Positions 44,501 to 59,500 of a DNA stretch of 64,000 bases are shown piece after piece (position 1 is the stretch's first letter; every line of letters begins with the position of its first letter). The DNA comes from Liolophura sinensis. Its lineage: Eukaryota > Mollusca > Polyplacophora > Chitonida > Chitonidae. The stretch is taken from NCBI RefSeq assembly GCF_032854445.1, contig NC_088304.1, forward strand, positions 4,154,001-4,218,000, written 5' to 3'. The notes beneath the pieces were generated by a model. It worked only from the letters and a program-made list of their open reading frames with translations, did not search any database and had not been told where the DNA came from. The position numbers and the translations under genes were made by a program.

Positions 44501-47500
44501 TCATTGCAGAGCTGTTCAAATCGCTTGTCTTTCCATTGTTAGGACACATGATGTAGATGCTCAGTTCACAAAAAGGAACAGTCGATGGTCATATGACATT
44601 GATTTCTGCAGTGTAATTGAAGACCAGTTGTCATCCACTGGGCTATCTGGTTTCCTCCACTGCCATAACATTGACCTCTGATGTTTAAGTCAAAAAGAAA
44701 AAAGAAATATTCTTGAGTGTGGTATTAAAAAAACAATAAATAAATAAATTATTCTTTAATAAAGGACTTGAAATAACGAAAAACAGTACTGTTTTTTGGT
44801 ATTGAATAGAGCTTCACTTGAATCCGTCGTCACTGATTTCAATCCTGTTGTCTTTTTGTGAAGCATTGGGAGTTTATCAACTTATCAAGAGGCTCTTATT
44901 TATCTACAACTACAAAGAAGATACACAGGTTTGTAGTAAAAACCTGATTTGAATGTGCCATTTTTAAGTGAGAATATACAAGTTGAAAAGAAGTTTCCGT
45001 TCTTTTCTCATTTTTTTTAAATATAACTCCATATCTGATAATTATATATCTGGTGTACAACTTTCCATTTAGAGGTTTCAGTGATGTCATTATTTAAAAC
45101 GTGGACAGATTAATTGCTTCCTGCAGGTTTGTCACAATATGGCTGTAAATGGCATCAATCCATAGACCTAATTATTCATTCATTCCTATGTGGCAGTCCA
45201 TCCAGGAATCCAGGGGGAATCCCCAGTATTAAATCCATTCTTCTGTCCATATGTACCTGAACATTGTATCACACATATTTTATGCCCTGTTTATGTTCAT
45301 TTATATCGCTCTACAATTTTTAATGAATATTTGTACGAATTTTTAAATATTTTAAATTCACATTCTCATATATTAAGCTATCCAATTTTTTTTTTTACTC
45401 CAGAGATTTATTTTTCTGTGCCGGTACCTGCTGGCTGGGATGAACTCTGACAACTTAAAGGTGTGTCTTGAAGGCAACTGCTTACAAATTAACACTGGCT
45501 TGCATAGTACCTGTGCAAAACTTTTTGTAATGGGTTCTTTATGACGGCTAAATTTAGCTGAATATGTGGTAACACTTCTTATATGAAAAGCTGTCGGTTT
45601 CACCATTTATTTATGCAAGTAACACAAAAATTTGAGAAACCTTCTGGCTGCCAAACCTTATTAACGGGTTTATATATGCCCTGGATCAGTGCCTGTTTAT
45701 ATACATACTCAACGATTTGTGTTTGAAAATTGAACCATTCAAAGGTTGGACTTATTAAGTAATTATAAGTAAATAAAAAATAAAAATGGTAAATGATAAT
45801 ACTTGTGTGTAATATATAAATATTTCATCAAAGTGTATGATGTATATGTGTGTAGAGGTTAAATATTCAAGGTCGCCACCAGATGGCTGCAAAATTGTCA
45901 GTGTGGCATTAAGCCTTTAATCATTCATTCATTCAACTTCAAGAGAAATATTCCTCATTTCAGGAATGTTATGTTTCCATGGCATTGCTCAAAGCCCATG
46001 TGTTGTCATGGATAAAGCAGCTCAAAGATGTCCTCATGCTTTGTTGTGATCAGCTTAGGACCTTAAGAGTAAGTTATTTCCTGGTTATCAACTGATATAA
46101 TGGTACTCAGTGGTTAAAATTATACCAACCCTGTAATATACCAGTCACCAAGTCACAGTCCAGCTGCACATGCTCATCTCATCTCCTTCATGCTCTTCTC
46201 CTTCACACCTCCTGGTACTAAACATGCAATACTACTGTACATGACTGTCCCACCCAGACATGAAGGCTGTCACTGTCCACCTCCACATGCTCTTCTCCTT
46301 CACACCTCCTGGTACTAAACATGCAATACTACTGTACATGACTGTCCCACCCAGACATGAAGGCCGTCACTGTCCACCTCCACATGCTCATCTCCTTCAC
46401 ACCTCCTGGTACTAAACATGCAATACTACTGTACATGACTGTCCCACCCAGACATGAAGGCCGCCACTGTCCACCTCCACATGCTCTTCTCCTTCACACC
46501 TCCTGGTACTAAACATGCAATACTACTGTACATGACTGTCCCACCCAGACATGAAGGCTGTCACTGTCCACCTCCACATGCTCTTCTCCTTCACACCTCC
46601 TGGTACTAAACATGCAATACTACTGTACATGACTGTCCCACCCAGACATGAAGGCCGTCACTGTCCACCTCCACATGCTCTTCTCCTTCACACCTCCTGG
46701 TACTAAACATGCAATACTACTGTACATGACTGTCCCACCCAGACATGAAGGCCATCACTGTCTACCTCCACATGCTCATCTCCTTCACACCTCCTGGTAA
46801 TAAACATGTAGTGTTAATGTATATGTCTGTCTTGTTTACAGGCCGAGTCCCACTCAGACATGAAGGTCATCACTGTCCACCTCCACATGCTCTTCTCCTT
46901 CACACCTCCTGGTACTAAACATGCAATACTACTGTACATGACTGTCCCACCCAGACATGAAGGCCGTCACTGTCTACCTCCACATGCTCTTCTCCTTCAC
47001 ACCTCCTGGTACTAAACATGCAATACTACTGTACATGACTGTCCCACCCAGACATGAAGGCCGTCACTGTCCACCTCCACATGCTCATCTCCTTCACACC
47101 TCCTGGTACTAAACATGCAATACTACTGTACATGACTGTCCCACCCAGACATGAAGGCTGTCACTGTCCACCTCCACATGCTCATCTCCTTCACACCTCC
47201 TGGTACTAAACATGCAATACTACTGTACATGACTGTCCCACCCAGACATGAAGGCCGTCACTGTCCACCTCCACATGCTCTTCTCCATCACACCTCCTGG
47301 TACTAAACATGCAATACTGTACCGTACATGACTGTCCCACCCAGACATGAAGGCCATCACTGTCCACCTCCACATGCTCTTCTCCTTCACACCTCCTGGT
47401 ACTAAACATGCAATACTACTGTACATGACTGTCCCACCCAGACATGAAGGCCGTCACTGTCCACCTCCACATGCTCTTCTCCTTCACACCTCCTGGTACT

Positions 47501-50500
47501 AAACATGCAATACTACTGTACATGACTGTCCCACCCAGACATGAAGGCCATCACTGTCCACCTTCACATGCTCTTCTCCTTCACACCTCCTGGTACTAAA
47601 CATGCAATACTACTGTACATGACTGTCCCACCCAGACATGAAGGCCATCACTGTCCACCTTCACATGCTCTTCTCCTTCACACCTCCTGGTACTAAACAT
47701 GCAATACTACTGTACATGACTGTCCCACCCAGACATGAAGGCTGTCACTGTCCACCTCCACATGCTCTTCTCCTTCACACCTCCTGGTACTAAACATGCA
47801 ATACTACTGTACATGACTGTCCCACCCAGACATGAAGGCCGTCACTGTCCACCTCCACATGCTCTTCTCCTTCACACCTCCTGGTACTAAACATGCAATA
47901 CTACTGTACATGACTGTCCCACCCAGACATGAAGGCTGTCACTGTCCACCTTCACATGCTCTTCTCCTTCACACCTCCTGGTAATAAACATGTAGTGTTA
48001 ATGTACATGACTGTCCTGTTTACAGCACAAGTCCCACCCAGACATGAAGGCCATCACTGTCTACCTCCACATGCTCATCTCCTTCACACCTCCTGGTAAT
48101 AAACATGTAGTGTTAATGTATATGTCTGTCTTGTTTACAGGCCGAGTCCCACTCAGACATGAAGGTCATCACAGTCCACCTCCACATGCTCTTCTCCTTC
48201 ACACCTCCTGGTACTAAACATGCAATACTACTGTACATGACTGTCCCACCCAGACATGAAGGCCATCACTGTCCACCTTCACATGCTCTTCTCCTTCACA
48301 CCTCCTGGTAATAAACATGTAGTGTTAATGTATATGTCTGTCCTGTTTACAGCCCGAGTCCCACTCAGACATGAAGGCCATCACTGTCTACCTCCACATG
48401 CTTATCTCCCTCACAACACCTGGTAATAAACATGTAGTGTTAATGTATATGTCTGTCCTGTTTACAGGCCGAGTCCCACTCAGACATGAAGGTCATCACA
48501 GTCCATCTCCACATGCTCTTCTCCCTCACAACACCTGGTAATAAACATGTAGTGTTAATGTATATGACTGTCCTGTTTACAGCCCGAGTCCCACTCAGAC
48601 ATGAAGGTCATCACAGTCCATCTCCACATGCTCATCTCATTTACAAGTCCCAATACCTGGAAAGTTCTGAAGGGAAAGGCAGGTAAGCATAAATTAAAGA
48701 AAAATTTCCTATGTGTTTCATTTTCCATTCTCTTGTTTATATCAGCTAGACAATGCTATCAGATTTTTTATTTATTTATTAGATTGGTGTTTTACACAGT
48801 ATTCAAGAATATTTCACTTATACAACGGTGGCCCGCATTACAGTGGAAAGAAAGCGGGCAAAGCCCATGTCAAACCCACAACCATCCACAGGCAGACCTT
48901 CCCATGTGTGTTGTCGGTGACTGTCCTGTGGAATATGTAGAGGTGATAATTTTAATAACAGATGAGTACTGTTTTACATTATTGATGAAATAAAAATTCA
49001 GTCATATATATAACAAGTTTATTTTGACCTGTATGTAGTGTCCTTTGAGTACTCCTAGGGTGTTTTGGTTCCCATGCATTTTACACGCACACTAAAATGT
49101 TTTGCCAGGGGAGCCCCTGAAACCGGGAATGAACCAGCTGTGCAATAATGTGATGGGACACCTAAATAGCAAAGGACTTTATACTCTGTTACAGGTAAGC
49201 TATGAGTAGCAGTAGAATTGTAGCATCTTTTCATAAACGTGAAGCAAAAATCTGAATGTGAGAAAGTAGAAATTTCCTAAAAAGTATTTACATATCACTG
49301 CTATAAATCAGTCTGTTAATGTCATCATTTTTGTTGTGTAAATGGAGATTATTTTTTCCTTTGTAAAGGTTGTGCATTTTAACCTCCAGAGTTATCTCTA
49401 TTGTTTCAGGATGTTCTCACCAGGGGTCTCTCAAGGTCCAGGCCTGTTTTCAAACATGCTACCTTATCAGCAATCATGACGTTAGCTATGAGGTAATTTT
49501 GTAGCCTAGTAATATTTTGTTACCTAAGCATAGACACAGTGACCTGTGAATAATTTAGTGGTTTTTTTACACTGTGTGACAGAAAACGAGAATTGCCAAG
49601 GAAAGATATGTACCAACACACAAAAAATTTGTGAAACACTGCGATGTTACGTGTGACATATAGCTGACGCTCACCCAACCTTTTAGTCCATTTAGTCCTG
49701 TAACAGGTATATTAGCGTGCTTTTATATTTCTACTTTCTGTAGTTGCTGTTTTCTCTTTCTTTTTTTTTTTTTTCATAGAAACTCTGGTCTGTGTTTGCA
49801 TATCACATATTCCAATATCAACTCATTCTACTACATTCATATTGTCTCAATGTTTCAGGCTCCTTTTAGCAACTGATTATAACCTGTTTGCTTCTGTTAA
49901 CCGCCTATTTCTATGTTTCAGGCCCCTGTTAGCCGCTGGATTTTCAGACAATCTCCTCTCTGCGTATCTCTTACACATCCTGTCTGTGCCTGCCATCATA
50001 CACCATGTGGCTGAAGTTGCTCCTGAGGTAAATTGTCCAAGGGAAAATCAGCAGCCTGCGGATGGTCATGTGTTCCCCCTGGGTGTGCCTGATTTCCTCT
50101 CACCATAATGCTGGCTGCCATCATATAAGTGAAATATTCTTGAGTAAGGCGTAAATCACCAATGAAATAAATAAATAAATGGAATACTCCAGACTCCTCT
50201 GCCCATAAACCTGGCTGCCATCATAGTATACCCTGTTCATACAGACACGGAGTTGAGCTGGTTTAAACACGCAATTCGCTTTGGTGGTGAGTGGTGCTGC
50301 TCATGTGATACATTTAATCTGATTCATTTGCCCTAGCTGTTGAAGTGGCTTTGACTGTATTAAAACTGGCTTGGCCAGATGGTCATGTAGACACACACGT
50401 TTTTATGCCTGGGTACAATTTAAACCAGTTTTATAAGTTTGATCCAGATTTAATTGTGGCCATGTGAACAGGTTAATGTTGTCTAATATCGTGGCATATC

Positions 50501-53500
50501 ATGTGAGGGATTGATGTTAAAAACCAAAGGGATAAATAAATTCCCCCCTAGCATCAGCATCATATCAGAGAACTAATCCTGTAATCTTAGAAGATTGCGG
50601 TAAAAACCTCTAACCAACAAAAAACAAACCGTCTAATTGAAATATTAAAGTATTTTCAGTCTTGTTACTCCATGCAAATGTCTGCTTTCAGTGCATGGAT
50701 CAGCTGGTGACAAATCGAGTCTTTATGAAGTGTCTTAATCTGTTAGCTAATGAGCAGAGCACGAGGATCATTTTTAACTCGCTAGAGGGAAACTACGCTC
50801 TGTGCATGCTGGGTAAGTATAGCAATGTCAAATATTTACTCTACATGCTGAAAATTCACCTGAAAAAGACATTTTTTAGGTAAGTAAGGGTTCCAAAGTA
50901 AGCTAAAATTTAAAATTTTTCAACAGAATATTATTTTGTTTTCTCTTAAAGACCTTAACACATATTTGTGAGATGAAATAAACTGTCAAAATCAGACAAA
51001 ATGAGAAAATTGACTATGTTCAAAATGTACAGTCAAATATTGTTATTTGTTTATGAAAATCGTATATTCTTAAAGCACTGTTCACACAGTTTATCTGTCA
51101 TGTCAAATCATCAAAATCAGACAGACACTATTTTAGAGGCAGAATTTGATTTGCCGAAATCTGTAACACGTATGAAATAATATTTGTCATGACTTCATAT
51201 GACTTATCCAGTTAGATACATCAATATGACAGATTGATTCGTGTGCACGTGTCTTAAGACACTACTGCGCACAGAGGTGAAGTTCATTCCTGAGGGGTTT
51301 TGATGGAAGGACTATTTTCCAGCACAACTTTTATAACAGAATATGTTGATATATTCTGCTTATTATTGTTAGATTACAGGAAACAAAAGTCAAGAACTGT
51401 TTTGTTTTTTCTTTTTTTTTTTAAAAAGAATTGATTTCATTTCTGTTTTAATTAGCCAACCTGATTCAGCTAGGGGAGACAGAAATGGAGGTAAGTGTCA
51501 GGAATCAATTTCAAGTTATGAACCTCATTTTTTTACTGGCTGTCACTGGATTGCTCTCATCTATCTCAAAAATTATGAGACAAGTTTATAATTAAGAGGT
51601 TTGACTAGTTCATTGAGCTACAGGTGAAAGTAATGTTGAGATGCCTAGAATCAGCCCCTGATGTAGAAAATACATGTTTTCTTAACTGAAAGCCACAAAA
51701 TCAAGATATAAGTGATTAATTAATCAGAATTGACTTGTGCTTGTGTTGCTTGTGGAAAATAAATAGAGGGACAGTTTTCTGTGTTTATTGTGCTGTACCT
51801 GAAATATTAATATTGAGAACTAAATTTCTCTGATTTGTTTTGTTTGATTGTTATTTTATGTGCCTGTATATTTTTTCCAGGGCCTTGTGGACAATGCAGC
51901 ATATTTTATGGTAAGAAAGTCGAAGTCATAAAACAATGATCTGTTAGAAAAGCTTTCAGATGAGGATATCTGAGAAAACCATTTGTATGACAATTTGAGA
52001 AAAACATTAAAATGAGGATTTGTAAGAAATTTTCGTAAATTAGAAATTGTAACAAAACCAATTACATGACCGATGAAAAGAACAATCAAGAGTTTATAAT
52101 ATTAAATGTCTTCTTGATAAGTAGTCGTATTAATGCCACCAATAGAATAAATTTCATGTAGTGGCTAGCTGGCTCGTTCAGCTAACTGTAGCGCTTGTCA
52201 TAACAGGTTGAACCAATGATTGATTTGTTTATTTATTTATTTGATTGGTGTTTTACGCCATATTCAAGAAAATTATGACAGCAGCCAGTATTATGGTGAG
52301 AGGAAACTGGGCATAACCCGGGGGGAACCCATGGCCATCCGCAGGTTGCTGGCGGACCTTGCCACTGACGACAGGTGATCAAGTCAGCACAAGCTGGACT
52401 TGAACTCACACGGACTGCATTGGTGAGAGGCTCCTGGGTCATTACGCTGCGCTAGTGCGCTAACCAACTGAGCCACGAAGGCCCCCTGAGCATTGAGATT
52501 GCAGGCTTCATATATGATTTCAACTTATTTTTTTCAGACAACAGTTGTGCGTTTATTAGACTGTTGCCAGACATATGTCCAGAATAAGAAGTCTAACCTC
52601 ACCCACTGGCATCCTGTACTAGGTTGGTTCTCTCAGAGAACTGACCAGTGGTGAGTAAAACAACTGGGCCAGGCTGCTCAAAACCGTTTTAAGACCTAAT
52701 ACCAGATTTGAGTTTCAGCCAAGTTTTCAGTTTTGTACTTAGCCCAAACGTAATTGTGTAACAGTACATTAAATATGAACAAAATCTGCTGCTGTTATTC
52801 TGTTGACTTCGGACAACTGCATCGGCTGCTGAATTTGGCTAAAATCTCAAATATAAAAAATGACTTCAAACTAGTTTTAGCTAATTCACTTTCAAACAAC
52901 TGAGCCCAGTTGTCCATTTATTGGATGGTTGCCAGACATACAATATACAGGCCTCCTATGTGTATAAAGATCTCCTATGGTGGGCAAAAGTGTGCTTCTA
53001 CCACAAATGGTTGATCCAAATTTCACCAGAGCACAGCTTTAAAAGGAATGGTTTCAATTAGTTTAGATAAATCATCAACTTAGATTTGCCTTGTTGTCAG
53101 TTTGTGGAATTTAACCATGGAATTCATTTGATAATATTTAGACTCAGCCAGATTTAATGTTCATCTGTTAAAGGTATCAAAATATTAATCGATCAGGATA
53201 AAAAAAGTGTTAAATTTATTTAAGCATTTCTTAAAGTTCCTGGTTCCCTTTCAGCCTTCATGAAGCTATGCCTTACGTGTCTCGCCAACTACAACTACTC
53301 TGGGGCAAAAAGATGGTGAGAATTTTATTTTCTGAGATGTTTGCTCATGTAAAGGCTGCCAAGGAAACAGCTCAGAGAATTCAAACCACATCTCCATCCA
53401 AAGGTAAGGCTGTCTTGAATAAAAATGCTACCCAGGCATTTTTGGGCAAAAAAAGAGATCTCCTTGTTAATTTGTCTGTGAAACTTTCGCTCTATTTTTT

Positions 53501-56500
53501 TGTGAATTTAGATCTGTGCTCCAATACAGGAAATTTAAAAAGAAAAAAGCCTTTATTTTGAAAACAAACTGAAAGGGTCTTACGCTGTAATTCCTGAATT
53601 CTGCTTCTTTTGCCAGGAATTCTCAAAAAGGCAATAGAGAAAGCATCAACGAAGAACAACACGACGAGGGTAAAATTGGCCAGCTCTGTAGTCACGGCAA
53701 CCTGTTTACCATGTTCCATGTACCAGACAGCATTAAAGACTCTCACAGGACTCCGTTTGGATATCCTTGGGGGTATGGGAATTTTAGTTTCCATCTCTAT
53801 AGCATTAGGCAAATGATGATTTAGATGTTCCCATAATCCGATAGATTATATGTACATGTGTATATTTGTTCTGTTACAGGACTGAGTTATCAAGAGGACC
53901 TGTTACCTAACCTGTGGTATTTTCTAGAGGACCTGGTCCCCTCCTGTGGTCTGTGCTCAGTGTGTGTATATTTGTTCTGTTACAGGACTGAGTTATCAAG
54001 AGGACCTGTTACCTAACCTGTGGTATTTTCTAGAGGACCTGGTCTCCTCCTGTGGTCTGTGCTCAGTGTGTGTATGTTGTGTTACAGGACTGAGTTATCA
54101 GGAGGAACTGTTATTTAACCTGTGATACTTCCTACAGGACATGGTCCCCTCCTGTGGTCTGTGCTCAGTGTGTGTATGTTTGTCCTGTTACAGGACTGAG
54201 TTATCAGGAGGACCTGTTACCTAACCTGTGGTACGTCGTACAGGACCTGGTCCCCTCTTGTGGTCTGTGCCCAGTGTGTGTATGTTTGTCCTGTTACAGG
54301 ACTGAGTTATCAGGAGGACCTGTTACCTAACCTGTGGTACGTCGTACAGGACCTGGTCCCCTCTTGTGGTCTGTGCCCAGTGTGTGTATGTTTGTTTGTT
54401 CTGTTACAGGACTGAGTTATCAGGAGGACCTGTTACCTAACCTGTGGTACTTCCTGCAGGACCAGGTACCCTCCTGTGGTCTGTGCCCAGTGTGTGTATG
54501 TTTGTTTGTTCCGTTACAGGACTGAGTTATCAGGAGGACCTGTTACCTAACCTGTGGTACGTCGTACAGGACCTGGTCCCCTCTTGTGGTCTGTGCTCAG
54601 TGTGTGTATGTTTGTCCTGTTACAGGACTGAGTTATCAGGAGGACCTGTTACCTAACCTGTGGTACGTCGTACAGGACCTGGTCCCCTCTTGTGGTCTGT
54701 GCCCAGTGGGTGTATGTTTGTTTGTTCTGTTACAGGACTGAGTTATCAGGAGGAAGTGTTACCTAACCTGTGGTACTTCCTGCAGGACCAGGTACCCTCC
54801 TGTGGTCTGTGCTCAGTGTGTGTGTTCGTTCTGTTACAGGACTGAGTTATCAGGAGGACCTGTTACCTAACCTGTGGTATTTCCTACAGGACCTGGGCTC
54901 CTCCTGTGGTCTGTGCTCAGTGTGTGTGTGTTTGTTCTGTTACAGGACTGAGTTATCAGGAGGAACTGTTACCTAACCTGTGGTATTTCCTACAGGACCT
55001 GGGCCCCTCGTGTGGTCTCAAATCGTTCCTGGAGATGCTATACCAAGCCCCTAACTCCACCATCCATCCTGCCTTTAGCCTGTTAGGGCTCTTCTGTGAT
55101 CTGGCCTCCCACCTCATCACGTAAGATTTTCCCCTCATCTATTTTGTGATAAGTGATCTTTCCTTTTCCTTCGGCATGCAGTATTGAAGTTAGAAACATG
55201 TATTTCTATATTATTTTTTAAGATTTGTTTAAAATCTTAAGAGGTCAAGAAAACTTTCAGCCAGCACTGTTTGGCAGGATTTAGACCTTTATTAGAATTT
55301 TTCCCTGAAAAAGAATTTAGGAGAATCTGCAAATGTGGTTATATTATGTCATTTTGTGCATTTTGATGGATGCTTTGTTTTGTGGACCTTTTTGGTAGGT
55401 ATTTTTATAAATATTTTGTTTTATAACTAAGACATTTTACAACATTGGAAGTTGTAAGCTTGTTTTATGGGGGTGGATGGCGGGGGGGAGGTTGTGGAAA
55501 TTTAGAGGGATGTTTTGAATTAGTAATATTTATCATTATGTACAGGATTTTAGATGAGGTGGGAATTCTGCGAACTTATGTTCATTTCATGTTGGAATTT
55601 AAATTAATCTTTTGTTTTATAAACCTTTGTCATTATGTACAGGATTTTAGATGAGGTGGAAATCTTTGAGCAGCAGAAACCTTTCTCTGTGGAAGATTAC
55701 ACTAAGATGGCCGCCTTCCTTAACCAGTTTGTCTTCAGGGTCATCTGGTCCAACCTCATGGGTATGTGTTGGCAGTTCAATGGGGCATCACCGGGGCCCA
55801 ATCTAGCCCCCGAAATGCAGGGGGTGGGGGCACCTCATTGTTGTATATTTTCATTCTTATTCATTTTTACCCTTCCGATAGCGCAGTTGGTGGAGTGTCC
55901 ACTTCGGGAGCAGTAGATCCAGGGTCAATCCTGGGTCGAGTCACACCTGAAACCTTAAAACAGGAAGTTGTAACTTCCTCGCTTGGCGTTTAGCATGAAG
56001 AGGATAGTGTAACGACTGGTTACTCTTCATCAGTATAATGGCACGGGCAGGGCAGCTTACATGCTTTTGGTAAGGTGTCCCATTGAAGTAGCACTTTATG
56101 AAAGGGCGGTGGAAATCTGTCCTGCAACAAGGAGGCACATTACATGCGCTCCCTGGATTCCTTCATCGTCATATGACTGAAAAATTGTTAAGTACGACAT
56201 TAAACCCCAAGCACTCACTCATGCACTCACACATTTTTAGAGGTTTTGGCCCATACTGGTGAGCTCCACTCCATGTGTACACCACAACACCAACCCTTAT
56301 TTAGTCCTTAGTCCCAGTTTGCTCTGACATTAGGTTTGGCAAAATTTTGATTGGTCATTATACATAGCATGACCCCAAACCACCGTCAGAGCATGCTCCA
56401 TTTAAAAATGTTGTGCAACCTCCTTGCAATTTTTACAAGGCATTTGAACCAAAATTAGCCCTTATAAACTGATATAAGCTTCAGTCAGTAATGTTCCTTA

Positions 56501-59500
56501 TCTTGTTCGACTGTGCTCAACCACGAGCAGGGAGCCTTGCTTCACCGTCTTCCACTGGCTATAAACAGTTAGGGACAAAGTGGTGATGTGTCTTGAGTGA
56601 CCACATGGGGAGTCCCACAGCAACTGTAAAATATAAACACCAGGGTCAGATCGCGAGACGGGAATCATGACAATAACAAATGTGATAAGCAGACAGTGCA
56701 GTAAGCACTCATTACCGGTATATAGTGCAGCCGGCAACACAAATATTCCAAGTTCCCATAGACTGCATTTTCCAAATTAGTTTGTGTTTATTTATCTTCA
56801 CTTGTACGGATAATATATTCAGGTTGGAATTACCGAAATACCCTAAATTCTCAACCAGTAAAGTATATCTTTAGATACAATTTGAAAACATAATTCCAAG
56901 GACTAGAATTTATTTTTCAGACAGGAGTACATGTGAACTACACAGACATTATAAAGTAACATCTTTAAATGTAGATCAGATAATGTTTCTCCCATGTACC
57001 CAAACATGCACATAGATCGGCTGACGTTCCTCCCATGTACCCAAACATGCACCTAGGTTGGCTGACGTTCCTCCCATGTACCCAAATATGCACCTAGATC
57101 GGCTGACGTTCCTCACATGTACCCAAACATGCACCTAGATCAGCTGACGTTCCTCCCATGTACCCAAACATGCACGTAGATCGGCTGACGTTCCTCACAT
57201 GTACCCAAACATGCACGTAGATCGGCTGACGTTCCTCCCATGTACCCAAACATGCACGTAGATCGGCTGACGTTCCTCCCATGTACCCAAACATGCACCT
57301 AGATCGGCTGACGTTCCTCGCATGTACCCAAACGTGCACCTAGATCGGCTGACGTTCCTCGCATGTACCCAAACGTGCACCTAGATCGGCTGACGTTCCT
57401 CGCATGTACCCAAACGTGCGCCTAGATCGGCTGACGTTCCTCCCATGTACCCAAACATGCGCCTAGATCGGCTGACGTTCCTCCCATGTACCCAAACATG
57501 CGCCTAGATCGGCTGACGTTCCTCCCATGTACCCAAACATGCACGTAGATCGGCTGACGTTCCTCACGTGTACCCAAACATGCACCTAGATCGGCTGACG
57601 TTCCTCCCATGTACCCAAATATGCACGTAGATCGGCTGACGTTCCTCCCATGTACCCAAATATGCACCTAGATCGGCTGATGTTTCTCTGATGTACCCAA
57701 ACATGCACCTAGATCGGCTGACGTTCCTCCCATGTACCCAAATATGCACGTAGATCGGCTGACGTTCCTCACATGTACCCAAACATGCACCTAGATCGGC
57801 TGACGTTCCTCTTATGTACCCAAACATGCACCTAGATCGGCTGACGTTCCTCCCATGTACCCAAACATGCGCCTAGATCGGCTGACGTTCCTCCCATGTA
57901 CCCAAGCATGCACCTAGATCGGCTGACGTTCCTCCCATGTACCCAAATATGCACGTAGATCGGCTGACGTTCCTCCCATGTACCCAAACATGCACGTAGA
58001 TCGGCTGACGTTCCTCCCATGTACCCAAACATGCACCTAGATCGGCTGACGTTCCTCCCATGTACCCAAACATGCACCTAGATCGGCTGACGTTCCTCCC
58101 ATGTACCCAAATATGCACCTAGATTGGCTGACGTTCCTCACATGTACCCAAACATGCACCTAGATCGGCTGACGTTCCTCCCATGTACCCAAATATGCAC
58201 GTAGATTGGCTGACGTTCCTCCCATGTACCCAAACATGCACCTAGATCGGCTGACGTTCCTCCCATGTACCCAAACATGCACGTAGATCGGCTGACGTTC
58301 CTCCCATGTACCCAAACATGCACGTAGATTGGCTGACGTTCCTCCCATGTACCCAAACATGCGCCTAGATCGGCTGACGTTTCTCCGATGTACCCAAACA
58401 TGCACCTAGATCGGCTGACGTTCCTCCCATGTACCCAAACATGCACCTAGATCGGCTGACGTTCCTCCCATGTACCCAAACATGAGCCTAGATCGGCTGA
58501 CGTTTCTCCGATGTACCCAAACATGCACCTAGATCGGCTGACGTTCCTCCCATGTACCCAAATATGCATCTGTTGCAGATTTCGGGTAATATTGTATGCA
58601 AAAATACTTCTTAAACAGTCAATCCGCCAGAATACATCTCAATCTTGAACAGTCAGTCCACCAGTCCAAACAAATCATTGTAGCATCAGTTTGTTATTAA
58701 TTGTATACTTAAATTCCACTGAAAAAAAGTGCTTTAGTGGTTGAAAAGGCTGATGATTTACAATATGTTCTCACTTCACGGCTCTGAATGCTTTTTATTT
58801 TGATGCCTTACTTTGACTCCTGATGATAACAATTACTGTATTTTTAAGTGTTATTTTGTAAATTTATTCGTCAAAGTTTTTGATGTGTGCAATTTGACAT
58901 TGATCAGATGTGAAGACAGCCGCTCAGAATGACGTATTCACAGCCGTCCACACCCTGCTTATGGTTCTCTATGAGAGAGATTGTCGACGAGCTTTCACCC
59001 CTGGCGATTTCTGGATGATCAAGTGAGTCTGTGTCAAGGGGCAAATGTTTGTACCAGGGGTTATGGTATGCTGACATCTCCAACAAAGGGCTTTCAAAGC
59101 ATAGAAGTTTAAAACTATAGAGATAAGGTGAAGACTAATGTTTGGAACATTTGTGTACCTTTTGCATTTAACAAAGTACAGCCATCTTAAATATTTTATG
59201 CTGCTCTTAGATTTGCACTAACGTTTTTCTAACACATTTACTAGCACGGGTATTTAATAATTTTAGTCTTATCATATGGGATAAACTTTAAATCTGTTTG
59301 GTATTGAAGTGGTCCTTATTTGAGAGAAACTAGAGTGAATTTTTTAGAAATAGGAAGGAAATCTTCCAGGACAGAGTGGATATGATATAAAACACTATTG
59401 CTTGGAGTATCCTCGAAAACAAAATCATTTGTAGCTTCTGGCAATATGCCTGATGTGATATTGAATGAAGGAGACTTGATATTAACATCATAAGTCAACG

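Noticed and set aside
53880..54945. Mutually exclusive or tandem alternative exons of UBE3B
   Set aside because: Each copy has an acceptor but no convincing donor, and the exon-like part stops at the same point before the conserved remainder, so they read as decoys rather than complete exons.
57094..58446. Minus-strand frames of 80-100 codons ([10 protein letters not shown] type)
   Set aside because: 41-bp array in UBE3B intron 18; no relation to coding exons.
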